In this document: positions 1-12,500 of the stretch, in pieces
Layout of the letters: the number at the start of each line of letters is the position of its first letter
Position numbering within the stretch: the first letter of the stretch is position 1
Source of the DNA: Cucumis sativus
Lineage: Eukaryota; Streptophyta; Magnoliopsida; Cucurbitales; Cucurbitaceae
Direction: 5' to 3'
DNA length: 64,000 nucleotides
NCBI RefSeq assembly: GCF_000004075.3
Contig: NC_026656.2
Location: 13,082,001 to 13,146,000 of the forward strand
Position numbers and translations under genes: made by a program
The notes under the pieces: generated by a model
What the model saw: the letters and a program-made list of their open reading frames with translations, nothing else
The model's database searches: none
What the model was told of the DNA's origin: nothing

Positions 1-295
1 ACCAACCTTTGGGTTCATATAACTTGTTCCATTCTAGTAGTTTTATGCATCGTTAATGAGTATATCAAGTCAAGGAACCTATTATTATTATTGTTATTAT
101 TATTTCTTCTCACAAGAAACAAAACCGAAACGTTTGGTGGCTTGTTGTTTGTTGGCTTTTTGTCTTGTTTAGCTTGTATTCATCTACAACCATTATAGTC
201 TTGTATTTTTTTTAATATTTCCTTGTAAATATTGAATTTTGAAATCTTAATCTCTTTTCATTTTATTGATTTTTTTTTTTGCTGCAACTCAAAAA

Positions 296-800
296 TGGTT
301 GCCATATATGGTTAAAAATCACAGAAAAGTACGTGCCAAAATAATGTTTTATTATATTTTGCAAAGGAAGAAGGGTGTTCTTAAATAGAAGAACAACCCA
401 TTACGAAGAAGGAAAAAAGTAAATCGGGAAAATATAATACAACCAATACAATCAAATATAATACAAAAAGGGAAATAATCAACACTCCCCCTCAAGCTGG
501 TTTGAAGATATCAATCATTGTCAGCCTGTCAATCTATTTGTTGAATTGCCACTTTGGAAGGCCTTTAGTTAACACATTTGTAATTTGTTATGTTGTCTGA
601 AGATAGAGTATGCATATTACTCCTGCATCCAACTTTTTCTTTATAAAGTGTTTATAGACTTTGATATGTTTCGTCCTGATTGTGGGCAATGGAAATTGCT
701 GCTTTGTTATCACAGTAAATTCGCATGGGCATTATTTGAGTGAATCTCAATTCTTCCAACAATTTTCTTATCCATATACCCTCATAAATACCTTGCAACG
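296..800 (-). mobile_element. Decayed Ty1/copia 3' end (RNase H remnant, polypurine tract, 3' LTR)
   Basis: Read on the minus strand, about 800 down to 490 translates with frameshifts and stops into the C-terminal part of a copia RNase H. Recognisable pieces are an IWIRKLLEEL segment, the YCDNKAAISIAHN motif, HFIKKKLDAGVICI and NVLTKGLPKWQF. The purine-rich stretch just left of it (CAGCTTGAGGGGGAG on the minus strand, about 485-499 here) is the classic copia polypurine tract. It is followed by TGTTGATT, the expected start of a 3' LTR, at 484 going left. The LTR's far end near 296 is a guess based on a TG/CA terminus. The rest of the element is missing because another retroelement is inserted at about 803. 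It is not functional. Confidence 0.8.
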
Positions 801-803
801 GCT

Positions 804-2500
804 CTCACCTCTCCCCTCCCTCCTCCCCCCTCCTTCCTTTCTCCTTCTCCCTTTTTAATTTTTTCTCTTTCCGGTAGCTCCACAGTGACTGCACCCAGAC
901 TACCACCGTTAGCCCTCTGGTGAAGACTACCCTCAAACCAATCACTAAAGTTCTGGTGGTGAGTTTTTGTTTTAATTGCACAGAGAAGTTTAGAAGCCAG
1001 ATTTCAATGGAAGTGGTAGGTTTCAAAGTTCTTCAATTGTATTATCGCATTTGCTCAGAAGATGTAATTTCCTTGTTGAAGAAGTGGAAGCTCAAAGAGG
1101 TTTATCAGTATCTGAAGCTCAACTGAGCTGGTTCCTGGAAGCGTTATTGATGTTATTAAGAGGTTGGGAAGGTTGTTTCTTCCAGAAACAGGCAGAGTTA
1201 GACTGGAGTTGTTGAAGTTCAGGGCAAAGAAGGGATGGGCATTATGTTGTGACCTTTGGCCATTGTTAGGTGGACACTCTTTCATTAGTGTGTGTTCGGG
1301 AGAAGACAGAGAAGGGTGTCTGGTATTTCACAAATTCTGGAGAATTTCCTTTGAAAACATAGTATATAAGTTGGTATTCACAAAAAATTGTCTTTTAATC
1401 CAACACGGGCTAAGAATACAAGCTTCGCAGATAAAGTTAAATTAGAGGGTAACTTAGCCTATGATAAAAAGAAAGTAAAGCAGAGTGCCATTATAGTTGT
1501 CTCTCAGTCCGTCACCAATGATGAAGGAGAAAGTTCTCAGGACTCTGCTTTGAAGACAGCAAAACAGAGCCAATGGGTGATAAAAAATTTGAAGGTTATT
1601 TGAGCAAAGTTTGAACATCTTTGGATCGTTTCAAGACTCTTGCGTTGGATGATTGGAGAGAAATCCGAAAATTGCTGGAAATCTATTTCCGAACAAGAAT
1701 TACCATCAACCCACTGTTCGATGAAATCACTCATATTAGTCTAGACCAGGGCTTGGTTGAAGACTTCATCAATGAACCTGGGAGATGGGGTGGTTCCACC
1801 TTAAGTTCGAAAAATGGGATAGATTTAAACACAGCCAGCCCTTGGTGATGAAAGGCTTTGGTGGATGGTTGAGAATTAGAAGCCTTCGTTTGGACTATTG
1901 GTGTAGAAAAACTTTCAAAGCCGTTGGAGAGTATTTCGGGGGGTTGGAAAACATTGCCATAAAAGCGCTTAACCTGACCAATTTATGTGGTTTTGTACCC
2001 CTACCATTGAAATTACAATAGAGGTTAGGCAAAAACCCTATTGATGAAATGAGGGTTAAGCAAGCTTTGGAAGATGAAGACGTTAGATGTTTTTTTCTTC
2101 CCTACAGAACTTGATGTGTTTGAATCCACTAAAACTTCTTCCTCCTCTTCAAGAAATCCGTTCAAAGCCTTGAATCACATTCAAGGTTCCTTAACGGTGC
2201 TGGAGAAGAAGAATGGGGCCTTAATGGTGCCATAGGAGGAGATTGAGTTCGACGACTTGATTGGAAATGGAATCTGTTTGTTAGAAATTAGAAAGCCGCA
2301 TTCAAGGAGGGAGAGAGATCAGTTGCAGATAACTGTGCTTTATCTCATTGGGCCTTAATCTCCCTCTAACTAAACCTTAGTTTGTTTGAATGATATTTGT
2401 CCTTTTCTTATTTTTCTTTTAGTATAAGACTCTTGTACTTTGAGCTTTAGTCTCATTTATTATTAATAAAGAGACTTGTCTTCATTAAAAAAAAAAAACA
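804..2500 (+). pseudogene. DUF4283-type retro-insertion, degenerate, with poly(A) tail
   Basis: In broken frames this stretch encodes a DUF4283-like protein of the kind abundant in cucurbit genomes. Visible pieces are a lysine-rich segment near 1388-1600 and the diagnostic block near 1790-1980, with KFEKWDRFKH, GGWLRIRSLRLDYWCRKTF and GEYFGGLENIA. Stops and frameshifts occur about every 50-100 codons. It starts in a CT-rich leader, ends at an AATAAA-like signal (ATTAATAAAG, about 2461) and a run of A at 2487-2498, and is flanked by the imperfect direct repeat TTGCAACGGCT (793-803) / TTGCAAGGGCT (2501-2511). These are marks of LINE-type retroposition. DUF4283 proteins carry a predicted nucleic-acid-binding fold and often sit in retroelements. 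This copy is dead. Confidence 0.72.
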
Positions 2501-3567
2501 TTGCAAGGGCTTGAACACAAGATCTTTCTAGACCACTTGCTTTGATATCATCTTAAATTGCCAATTGACCTAAAAACTTACGTTTGTGGGTGAAAGTTTT
2601 AAATCTAATCTTTTAAGTACAAAATCATCCAACGTTTGTTTGGTTGGATTGCCACTGAAAGTTTTATTTTCTATTTAATGAATAATTACTATAAAAAATG
2701 ACTATTAAGTACTATGAACTAGTAGTTTCAAATGTATATTTGAAAACCTTTCACGGTATAGCTTTTTTGTTTTGTTTTATCTTTTCTTTAATATATGATA
2801 AATCATGTTGGGGTTATAGTTGTCGTTGGAGATTATCAATTGAGTTGCCCACTAAAGGTAGTTGTGTGGAGCTGGTTGTTGCCGAAGGTGGCAGTCAAAG
2901 TTTGTTGTTGGAAATGTTAAAGGTTGTTGGAGTTTGTTGCTAGAGCGTGGTATTCTATTTGTTGAAGTTTTGTGGGCGGCAAGTGGAGTCACTGGTAACA
3001 TAGGGGAAAATAAGAAACCAGTTGAGTTGGGTGAGTTTGTAATATCCAACTCAACAACTAAGTGGGTGGGCCAAACATTGAGTTGGTGAACAAAACATCC
3101 CCTAAGAAATTCGTAATTAAAATTATTGAAAGCAATAAACACAAAAATGAGGCTTACGAGGAAACTGGAGTACTGGGAGAAAAATTGGGATATTGTTACT
3201 CTCATTATTTTCTGATAATTTACAAAGGTACAATGAGAGAGATTAAATAGAATACACAGATATAAAAAAAGGGCCAAGCCACAAATTCTAACAAAAGTCA
3301 GAGAAGGAAGATAGAATTTAAAAAAGACTCTAAATGGATGATGCTTCAGCCATTTGATGGTGCTTATTCACATTCTTTTACCAATTCTATTTTTCAATTT
3401 CCTTCTGCTTATTTTGAAATGCAATTGCACTAAGTGGTCGACCTATTAAGAAATCTATTATTGTTTTCCTTTATATTCTATAAGTTCCAAGTTAATACCA
3501 TAAATTTGTTGTGCTTGATTAATTGGAAATTGGTTAGATTGGGTGTATGATCGACATTTCATTTCAG
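2501..3567. other. Gene-free stretch upstream of first visible NUP188 exon
   Basis: I see no exon here. At 2520-2620 there is a fragment resembling the TRIM-like LTR found again near 10240 (the words CAATTGACCTAAAAACTTA and a diverged TGATATCA). At 3021-3055 there is a perfect 10-bp inverted repeat, GTTGAGTTGG / CCAACTCAAC, with a 15-base spacer, inside a repeat-like segment (about 2800-3110). Short open frames here lack any family resemblance. The stretch is probably part of a long NUP188 intron whose 5' exons lie left of the window. Confidence 0.5.
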
Positions 3568-6500
3568 GATTCGTCAGCTGCACCTGCCGTGTTTCATCAA
3601 GCATTGATATCATTGAAAACAAAACCCATTCCTATAGCAGCAGCGGTCATTTCTTTGTTATCTTATTTTCGAAATGTGGTATGCATCGATTGGTCAATTC
3701 GAATCATCTTGTTTGAAAACTTCATGATGGTGATCTTATCCAAATCCAAATATTGGTCTTAATTGAGAGCTTTTCATTTATCCTTCTTGTAGTCTTATTT
3801 TCATTTATCATTATATTATCTGTTTCTTTGCTTTCCTTGTTCTTTTATTGCATTAGTCCTTTCCCTAGAGGAGCTGGTATCTTTTGAGAATTAGCTTATT
3901 TTCAGTCCATCAATGAAAAAGTTTAGCTTCTTTTTTCTTTTAAATGCCAGTTCATTGAAGTGTTCTTGGAAAGTTCATTGCCAAATCATCCGTCCATTAG
4001 TTACCTAATAGTCAAATGAACTTTGAGACCATTATTACCATTTTTGAAATCTGAATGGACAAAAGTGAATTTTGCATAAAAAATTATTATTGCAAGTATA
4101 AAAGCAGTTCTTTAGTCTGCTTATAGCCTAGATTTTCCATTACACCTTATGCTTTTATTAATTCAAATCATGAAACGTATGAGTATGACTGAAATTTTTT
4201 TTCCTTTAGTTTTTATTATTTTTTATCATTGTTTATTTTCTGTCTTAAAAATTTATTGGTTGTGATATTTCTGCAGAGTGTACAAGTCGGTGCAGCAAGG
4301 GTACTGTCTATGTTATTTTTTATAACAGACGATGTGCAACCCCATTTGTCTAGTGCATGCTTTAGTCTTGATGATGAACAAGTATAGTACTCCATCTTGA
4401 GCTGTTTCCACTTGAATATTTCTGTTTCCTATTGAGACATTTTTTTGTTCTCATGGCTTTAGATAGCAGAGTTGAGGCAGTCAATTGAGTGCATACTTCT
4501 TAAAAAATCTGCATGGGACGAAGATCTCTTTGTTGCTGTAGTTAACATGTTGACATCAGCAGCACTTTATCAGGTTGGTTATCGAACCTGCTTATTTTGT
4601 GGTTATAGACATTGGGGGATCACATATGAATTCATTTTTAAGTAGATTTGCTTCCTTGTGTATTCTTATAATGAATACCCGGGAGGTCATAATATGTTCT
4701 TTATTCTTGTTTTCACTTCAATTTAAACTTCTTGGGTTTTCTTGATATTTTTGTTATAAGGTGTGTCATATGTGTATATTTATCATCTATGTTTGTAAGG
4801 TTTATTTATTTATTAGTAGATGGTTTTTCTTTTATGTCGAAGACTAGGGGTGTTCATAAGAACTTTGAAAACCAATCTGATTGACTAAATTAGTGTCGTT
4901 CGGTCAGTTTAAAGGAGAGGTTGGTCGGAAGTTTGTTTTCAAAACATGCTTTTTTTTTTTTTTGAAACGGAGAGAAACTTCTTTATTAATAAGAACTCAG
5001 AGTACAAGAGAGTTATACACTGAGAGTAATAAAGAAGTCTAAAATAGGGAACTTGGGGGATCAGGAAGCAGACACGGACATCTCAACTAGGTTGACACCC
5101 CCTTAGCGCCAATCACCTCATTTATTGATAAACAATGAGACAAAAGCTCATTGTACAAGAGGATTGTACAACGAGCAAACAAAATAAATTGAACAAGGAT
5201 CAGGAGGTGCACCCAGGCATCTCAACTAGGTTGTCACCCTCTCAGCACCCACATCATATCCAACAAACAAAGAACCAAACAACCAATAAAGTCCAATTAG
5301 GGGATAAACAAAGCCAATTCAAGAGTCCCTTGGTTTTTCTGATTTCTTTTAAATCCTACAACAATAATTTAAATCTCAAAGCATCACAAATGTCTTCTCA
5401 AATCTCAAAGGCTTTAGATTCCCATGTTTACATTAATTCGCCAGGCTGCACCCATGCACCCAAGCACTTGTTCCAGCCCCTTCTATCAGGTGAAATTCAC
5501 AATCTCTTCTTCCTCCACGGTTTAAATATTCTGTTTTTTCTTTGCCTAACTCTAAGGAGAAGTTTTTAGAGGTACACCGTACTTTACCCAAGCACTCCCT
5601 CGAAAAAGAATGGTGAGTCTTCTTTCGACTCTTCTTTCCGTGTCAGTAGTGAGAAATTGGCTCATATCGAGCAGTCAGTGGAGCTTGAGAGGCATGATCA
5701 TTTTGAGATTCTAGAGACCAATCTTAGTGCTTTATTTCAATTCGAGGAAGAACCGAAAGTTGAAAAGATATCCACAGATATTCATTCTCATATCCAGTCT
5801 TGCGAAATCCTAGATCATTTGAAGTCTATAGTTGCTGATTGTGGTCTGGTCTTTGTTTGATATTTTAACTGTTGATTGCAGTCCTCCCCATTTTTTGAAC
5901 CTCTATTTGTCTTTATGAGAAGTTATTTTTTCACATACAAGAGAAAGCAAAATCTTATGCTTGATGTTTGTTAGCTTAAAAGTTATCTTTGTGGATGTTT
6001 TGTCTTTGTTTTTATGATTATCAATGGAGGACAAAGAACTTTGGGCAAAGAATTATTGGGGTGGATAGTTTTGAAGCAGCCGATTGCCTCTTCTTGGTGT
6101 TCCTCACCTTCTTTCAAATTGAAGCACGTGGAATACAAAATTTCAGTATGAAGTGGACACTTTTCATCAAAGTGTTTATATTTTCTTTGTATTAAGGTCT
6201 TTACTAACGTTCCAATTCTTTGTTGCTTTGGTTCTTTCGTTGTTTCTCCTTTGTGATCGTTGGTAGGTTGTTTTCACGTGTCAGTGTTTGTGCTTCCTAG
6301 ATAATTATACTAGCCTTACATGTATGTTGGATTGAGTCAAGCACTTTGATGAAAATATAAACACTTTGATGAAAAGCGCCCACTTCAAACTGAGATTTTG
6401 AATACCACATGCTTCAATTTGAAAGGAGAAGTAGTAACATCAAGTTTTGCTTTGCAAGTAGGCATGGAAACCTAAAAATAATTATAAGGGATCAATATGT

Positions 6501-9500
6501 CTCTTCAACCATAGAAGCCATGCAGCCGCTTTTAGGTTATTGCGCTTGTATGAGATTAATGCTCCTTTTTTATTTCCATATTTTATTTACATTGTGCCAT
6601 TCTTGATCTTTTATCCCGCTTTACGAGGTCTTCTAGAATTTTATTTTGGTAGTATATTGCTATCATGCTTCTGCACAATTGCCAAAGATCTGAATGAAGA
6701 TCCGAACCAATCATCATGACCCCAAATTAGTGTGGTTCCGCTCGATGGTCCATGTCTAAAGCTCATATTAACTGCCCATAGACATTCATTGTGGTTCTCT
6801 GGCCTTTGCTTAGCATCCATTTGATTACCTATACAATTCCATGCCACTGTTGTTCCTTCTCAAGGGCAGCCGATACATGCTTAAGGGATGCTATTGGAAA
6901 GACTTGCTCCCATGCAACCCAGGCATCAAGAGCACCATAAACAGCCTTCATAAACAGGCATCAAGAGCACCATAAGTTGGTGTGGATGAATTGTTAGTGC
7001 TGTTTGTAATTAGTGTTGATTATTGGTCCTTGTTAGGCCCCGTGCTCTCCTCTTGTTTCTTTCCATGTATTTTGTTTGAATGTGATGAGGGTTTTAAGAG
7101 GTGTCCACATAATTGAGATGCCTAGGTGTACATGCCGGTCCTCCCATGTACTAAACTCTTTGTACTTTGTACATTGAAACATTGTCTCTTTTCATTATTT
7201 CAATGAAAAGCGTGTTTCCTTTTCAGAAATAAAAAAGTTGTGTTGGTTAGAAGGTTTCCGACAAGTTGGTGGGCACAAATTCTTATTGGAACTTTTTAGA
7301 CCATTGTATATTGTTGTTACTAAATACATGGGGAGTTTATTATTTTATTTTTTTGAGTGCATGCCTAGGTGGCCTTATTCTAATTTGGTATTTCTCTACA
7401 GCCTTCTTTCCTTGTTACTTTATTAGCTAGCAAGGAAAATTTGACTGGCCAACTAAATGTCAGTGGTGGTGGGACTCATCAAACTAAAGATTCTTTGCAA
7501 GCTTCATCAGGATTGGAGAAATCAAGTATTATTGATGCGCTCTTACAATATCTGAAGGAAGCCAATAAGCATGCCAAAAGGTTCATTCTCTAAAAGCATC
7601 CTTCCCGATTATCAGAAGATTACTCTTATTTTTACATTTTAAAAATATCTAAAGGTAGCAATACGCAAGCCAAAAGGTTCATTCCCTAAAAGAATCCCTC
7701 CCAATTATCGAAAGATTAATCCTATTTTTACATTTTAAATTGGGTCTTGTGTCTTTTTTGTTGGGTGCTAGATTCCTTGTGTTATTTATTGCTATTGTCT
7801 TAACATTAAATGTGTTTGTGATCTTTCATTTTCAGCGACCTCCGGATACAGCTGAATGTACTCAACTTTATCAAGGCACTTTGGCAGACAGCTGGCCCAT
7901 TTATAATGGTTTTGAATAGGATGAAAACTTCAGAGAAGGTTTTGGAACAATTGACAGACGGTGTTTCCCACTTCGTTTCTGGAGAAGCTTGTGCCCCCAA
8001 AACTATTGCTGCGATGCAGGCTCTAAACTCTGCTTACAAATATCTATCACTCTCATCCATGGTGGAAATAATGTCATATGACATTTTTCTGCAAAAAAAG
8101 ATGCTACATGGCGAGTCGATTGTAGAACAACAGACTGGACCAAAGGACAAAGCTCCCGATGATGTGAGCAGTGAAAATTCGAAATTATCCAGGAGTCTCT
8201 CTGATGTCAAGAATATGTTATCAGCTGCATGTGATGGCTTCCTTTTAGGCAAGCTGACCAAGCTGCTTGCTTCTTGTGAATTTGATAATGAAACATATCA
8301 CCGTGCAAAGGTGGTTTTCGTTCAGTTTATTTTTATTTCTAATATCTTTATGTGTTTTCAACAAAACATCTGTAATTCTATCATACACCAAGTTCTGGTT
8401 TCTGTTTTTCTTTCTTTTTATCTTTTTTTTTACATTCTGGAATTCGTCTTCCATATAACCTTTTCACCCAATTTTGCTTTTGGTAGAGCGTATGTTTCTT
8501 AGAGCTCCTTGCTGTATCTGTCTATTGAGCTTAACAAGTCGTGTACTTGATGGTAGGTTGCTTCCAGTTTATTCATTGTGCATGTGATGTCCAAATTAGC
8601 AACTGGTGACGGGGGAAGCTTGTCAGTTTCAATGCTCGGGAAGATCCATGAACTGTTGCAAAAGGTTGAATGGCTGTTTGTCTTTCGTCCTCAAATTAAG
8701 GTTTTACAACTGCTTCAGATCAGTTTCTAATTGCAGTGATTTCTCTTGCAGCTTATCAGTTTGCCTGCTTTTGCAGAATTATCATCACAATATTTGCAGC
8801 GTGGTTACAGGTAGGATACTATTTCTTTTCTTTATGTTCATTATTTGTTTTTAGTTGGCCTTCTAAATAATTGTCATCTTCTAAACTACTAAGGTTTTTT
8901 TTAGTCTTTAATCTGTTTCTATATTTTGTACTGGAATCCTCTTTTGTAATTGTCTATTGCTATCTTCTGAGAGATGGAGAGATAAAATGAGGTTTGTGTG
9001 GTAGTTCGATTTTGTATGAAGCACACTATCATTCTAATAAAAGATTCATAAATTTGATTCTTGGATGATTACTCTTTGAGGCTATTGAGGCTACATCAGT
9101 TTGTTAACAGAGCAGTTGTCTAGGCCAACTTTGATTGTAGTTGGTGGAAGACTGGAAACTCTTGGTGACATAGATCGCAAGAGGGGGCTTTGGGTGTTGT
9201 GCTTGTTGCCAAACAACCCACATATATTCAGGGGAATCTTTTAAAATCAAGATTAGAAAGAAGAAAATTGAAGAAAGGATTAGGAATCGAGCAAAATGAC
9301 TACTTTGATCCTGTAGCATTGAAGAAAATAAAGAAAAGAGTAGGAACCCAATGTTCATTGGGAAAACTCACTCAAAGTTCAGATCAACTATCAATTCAAA
9401 AACGAATCATGGGTGAATGAGTTCAAAAAAAAAAATTAAAACTCTACAAATAAAAGAATCTTGGTTGGAATCTTTTCAAATAGAAAATCATGACTTGAAG

Positions 9501-12500
9501 AAAATTGAAACATTTCGAGCAGAGAAGACGTGATTGAAGAAACGTAGCATGGGTGAATGAGTTCAAAAAAAATTAAAACTCTAATTTCGAACTTTCAGTC
9601 GATTGCATGGAAGCTGGAAGGGAATAAAAATTTAATGCCTCAAACGTGGAACTTTTGCAACATGATCTGAGGGAAGAATGAAGATGATGAAGTTGGTTGA
9701 AGGTGATGGTAGGCACCGTTAAAGCTTTTCCGATGAATGTGGTGTTGTTTGCAACTGGTTGCCAAGTGTGCATTACAGCTACGATTTCTTTAGCAAAGAA
9801 GAGATGAATGTCCGTGCAATTTTTCAGGCCTTGAAGCTGACCTACCCGACCTGGATGAAACTCACCTTTTCATATTTTTAGCCCAATCCAACATGTGACC
9901 CAACTCCAATTGCTGTAGGTTCGACCCATTCCTTGTCTGGTTTGATTCATAAGTTTTTCCTAACCAGCCAATTTGGAATCCATTTCTTGTGAATCTTTAT
10001 TATTAGAATGACAAAAGGAGAAATACTCATATTTGTAGAGTTCATAATGAGTAGAGGGTAAAACGGAAATTAACCTAGATTAACCCAATTCTTCCTATAT
10101 CGTATGGGTTTTGGTAAATTTAATTATATCAACACTTCAACACTCTCCCTCACTTGTAGGCTTGAAATTTCTAAATGTGAGATGATATATAATTACATTC
10201 GTCTTCATCCAGCGGCGGAAGCTGAAAATCCTAGAGCTTCGATACTATATTAAATCACCTATTGACCTAAAAGCTTAAGCTAATGGGTGAATGTGAATTT
10301 AATTATATATCATCTAACACTGTAAAACACAACAAGTAGAAATTAATTGGGGAGTAAATGATATTATAGGGATTTGAACATGTTAAATCACCAATTGACC
10401 GAGCTTAAGCTGATGGGTCATAAATTTAATTATATCAACTCTAACCTAACCAATCAACTAAAAAGCTACGATATTACTAGAGATCAATTAGAGAACTTCC
10501 TACTCTCATAGCCTGTGACGTAGGCACTTTACCATTAGCCGAGGGTCTTTCTTTATTTTGATTACTATTTTCTTTAATTGACTGGGTGGAGTTTTATTTT
10601 TTATTTTTTTGTCAAATCAAGATTTGTTTTCTTGATTCTTTAGTTTTAGGTGGCATAATGCATGTAAATTGGCCGTTCATTTCAGTAGGCTTGCAGATTT
10701 TAAATAGCAGCCCTTATTTTTCAAGGGTTACCTAAAATTTTATCTTCAATCTGCAAGCCTACTGAAATGAACAGCCAATTTACATCTTCAATGAACCTTC
10801 ATTTCACATGGTAAGTGTGAAAGTGTTGTAATATTAAATTTTGCCTTCACTTATAAACTTAAGCTTTTAGGTCATTTAGTGATTTAATATTAAGTTTAAT
10901 CTTTTATCAACACTTCTATAAATACCTCTAGCCTTTGTTTTTAACGGATAAAGCTTGTAAGAAGAGGTCAATTGCCCCAACAGTAGAGGGAGAGCTTTAT
11001 GGTATCTTCACATGCATTTCACTGGACGCCTATTCTGTTTTATTTTTGTTTCTCTATTTTACCACTACTACTACCATTTATTTTATTTATTCCATTTTCA
11101 TTCCTTTCATTTATAATTTGTTTATTTTCTTGTGCAGTGGAGGTGATGAATTGAACAATTTGATTTTGAGCGATCTTTATTATCATCTACAGGGAGAGCT
11201 TGAAGGCCGTAGTATTGGCTCCGGAGCTTTTAGAGAGCTTTCTCTATACCTTATTGATTCTGAAATTTTCCATTTTCACAAACAGAACTATGAGGATGAT
11301 ATTTTTGTGGCCATCAAAGATGCACACTTGTTTGACCTCGTGCACATACAGGCAGATTTGGGATTAGATCTATGGGATTATTCAGAATGGAAAGAATCTA
11401 AGTCGATTGCAGCAAGAATGCTTAGTTGCATGGAGGATGTAAACTCAATGATATTGGTCACCAGATCAAAGCTTACTGCTTTGAGAGCATTGATAACCAT
11501 ATTAACTTTGATGGCCGATGATGTAAGTTTGGAGCATTCTGACAACTTTTTCATTAATAGAAACTTGGAGACAAATAGAAAGAATAAAAAAATGTGAACA
11601 AATTAAACTAGCCTTCTGATCAGACTAGGATCATATCTTTTTGTTCTTTTTTTTTACTAGATACTAATTCCTAAATACATGATTTTGTTAGAAATTTGGT
11701 TATATCCATCACATAATTATTGTCCTCTAAAGTCCAAAAATAGGATTGCAATCTTGCAATTTGCCTTCCTCTCATTTTATCGCATGTTTGTTCCTTTTGT
11801 CTTTAATTTTGAGAATAAAAGCATTTCTACACTTTTGCTTTTGATTATTTGCTAATTTGTATGTTAAATCTACATATGTGCAGACATTGGAGAAAGAAAC
11901 TACAATTAGAAGAAAGATCATTGATCATCTTGTTAGATATTGCATTGCAGACATGTGGCAATATCTCGACGTGACTATTGAATCATTAGCATTTGGTTTG
12001 GGTGCCTCCAATTGTGTCCTTTCTTTTCTTACTGCCCAATTGGAATTGGTAACTCTTCTTATCAGATCTGCAGATAAAGTTGTGCCTCTGTCTGTTTGTG
12101 CACTTATTTTAAAGACCTCAGGCTCCGGTCTTAAACAGTTGAGTTGCATCCAACCGGTTGCTGGAGCTCATAAGACAATTAATCTCTTGCTGAAGTTGGT
12201 TCTTTCTTCTTTGGAATGTCATGATCTTAATTCATTTTCAGATCGACAACGTAATCCCGAATATGTAAAAGACTTAGCTGAATTTTCTAATGTATTGTTG
12301 GGTCTTTTACCTATAGTATGTAGCTTTATCACAAATGCTGAGCACTGCACCCTGGCTTTGACTACTCTAGACTTGATACTTAGAAATTTTTTGTCCTCTG
12401 AGACATGGCTTCCCGTCCTACAAAAGCATCTTCAGCTGCAACATCTTTTTCTGAAGCTTCAGGATGAAAAAAGTTTGTCTTCTGTCCCTGTATTAATGAA

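Larger units (their letters stand above)
4574..7401. other. Repeat-filled NUP188 intron
   Basis: This 2.8-kb intron holds two minus-strand LINE-like 3' ends (about 4948-5290), a 75-bp-arm inverted repeat (6111-6425), and a direct repeat GGCATCAAGAGCACCATAA (about 6921 and 6957). Near 7090-7225 there is a plus-strand sequence of the same LINE-tail style (words GAGATGCCTAGGTG and CAATGAAAAG). An open frame at 5657-5860 has no recognisable family and is unlikely to be a gene. Confidence 0.6.
8811..11137. other. Repeat-filled NUP188 intron (TRIM-like fragments, hairpin)
   Basis: The exons on either side join perfectly (CGTGGTTACAG | TGGAGGTGATG), so this 2.3 kb is intron. It contains a 40-bp direct repeat around GGGTGAATGAGTTCAAAAAA (about 9412 and 9552), TRIM-like LTR pieces (10100-10440, again 10850-10915 in the opposite sense), and a 37-bp inverted repeat (10663-10784). 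The open frame starting at 10935 is intron read-through into the exon at 11138. Confidence 0.65.

Noticed and set aside
5135-5569. 144-aa frame in a NUP188 intron
   Set aside because: It runs antisense through LINE-like 3' tails and has no domain.
9104-9420. Frames of 76-84 aa on both strands in NUP188's large intron
   Set aside because: Short, overlapping, lysine-rich or hydrophobic by composition, with no recognisable family.
10935-11137. Open frame upstream of the NUP188 exon at 11138 starting MFLTDKACKKRS
   Set aside because: It is in frame with the exon but is intron read-through. The neighbouring exon ending at 8810 joins exactly to 11138 and gives the expected protein.
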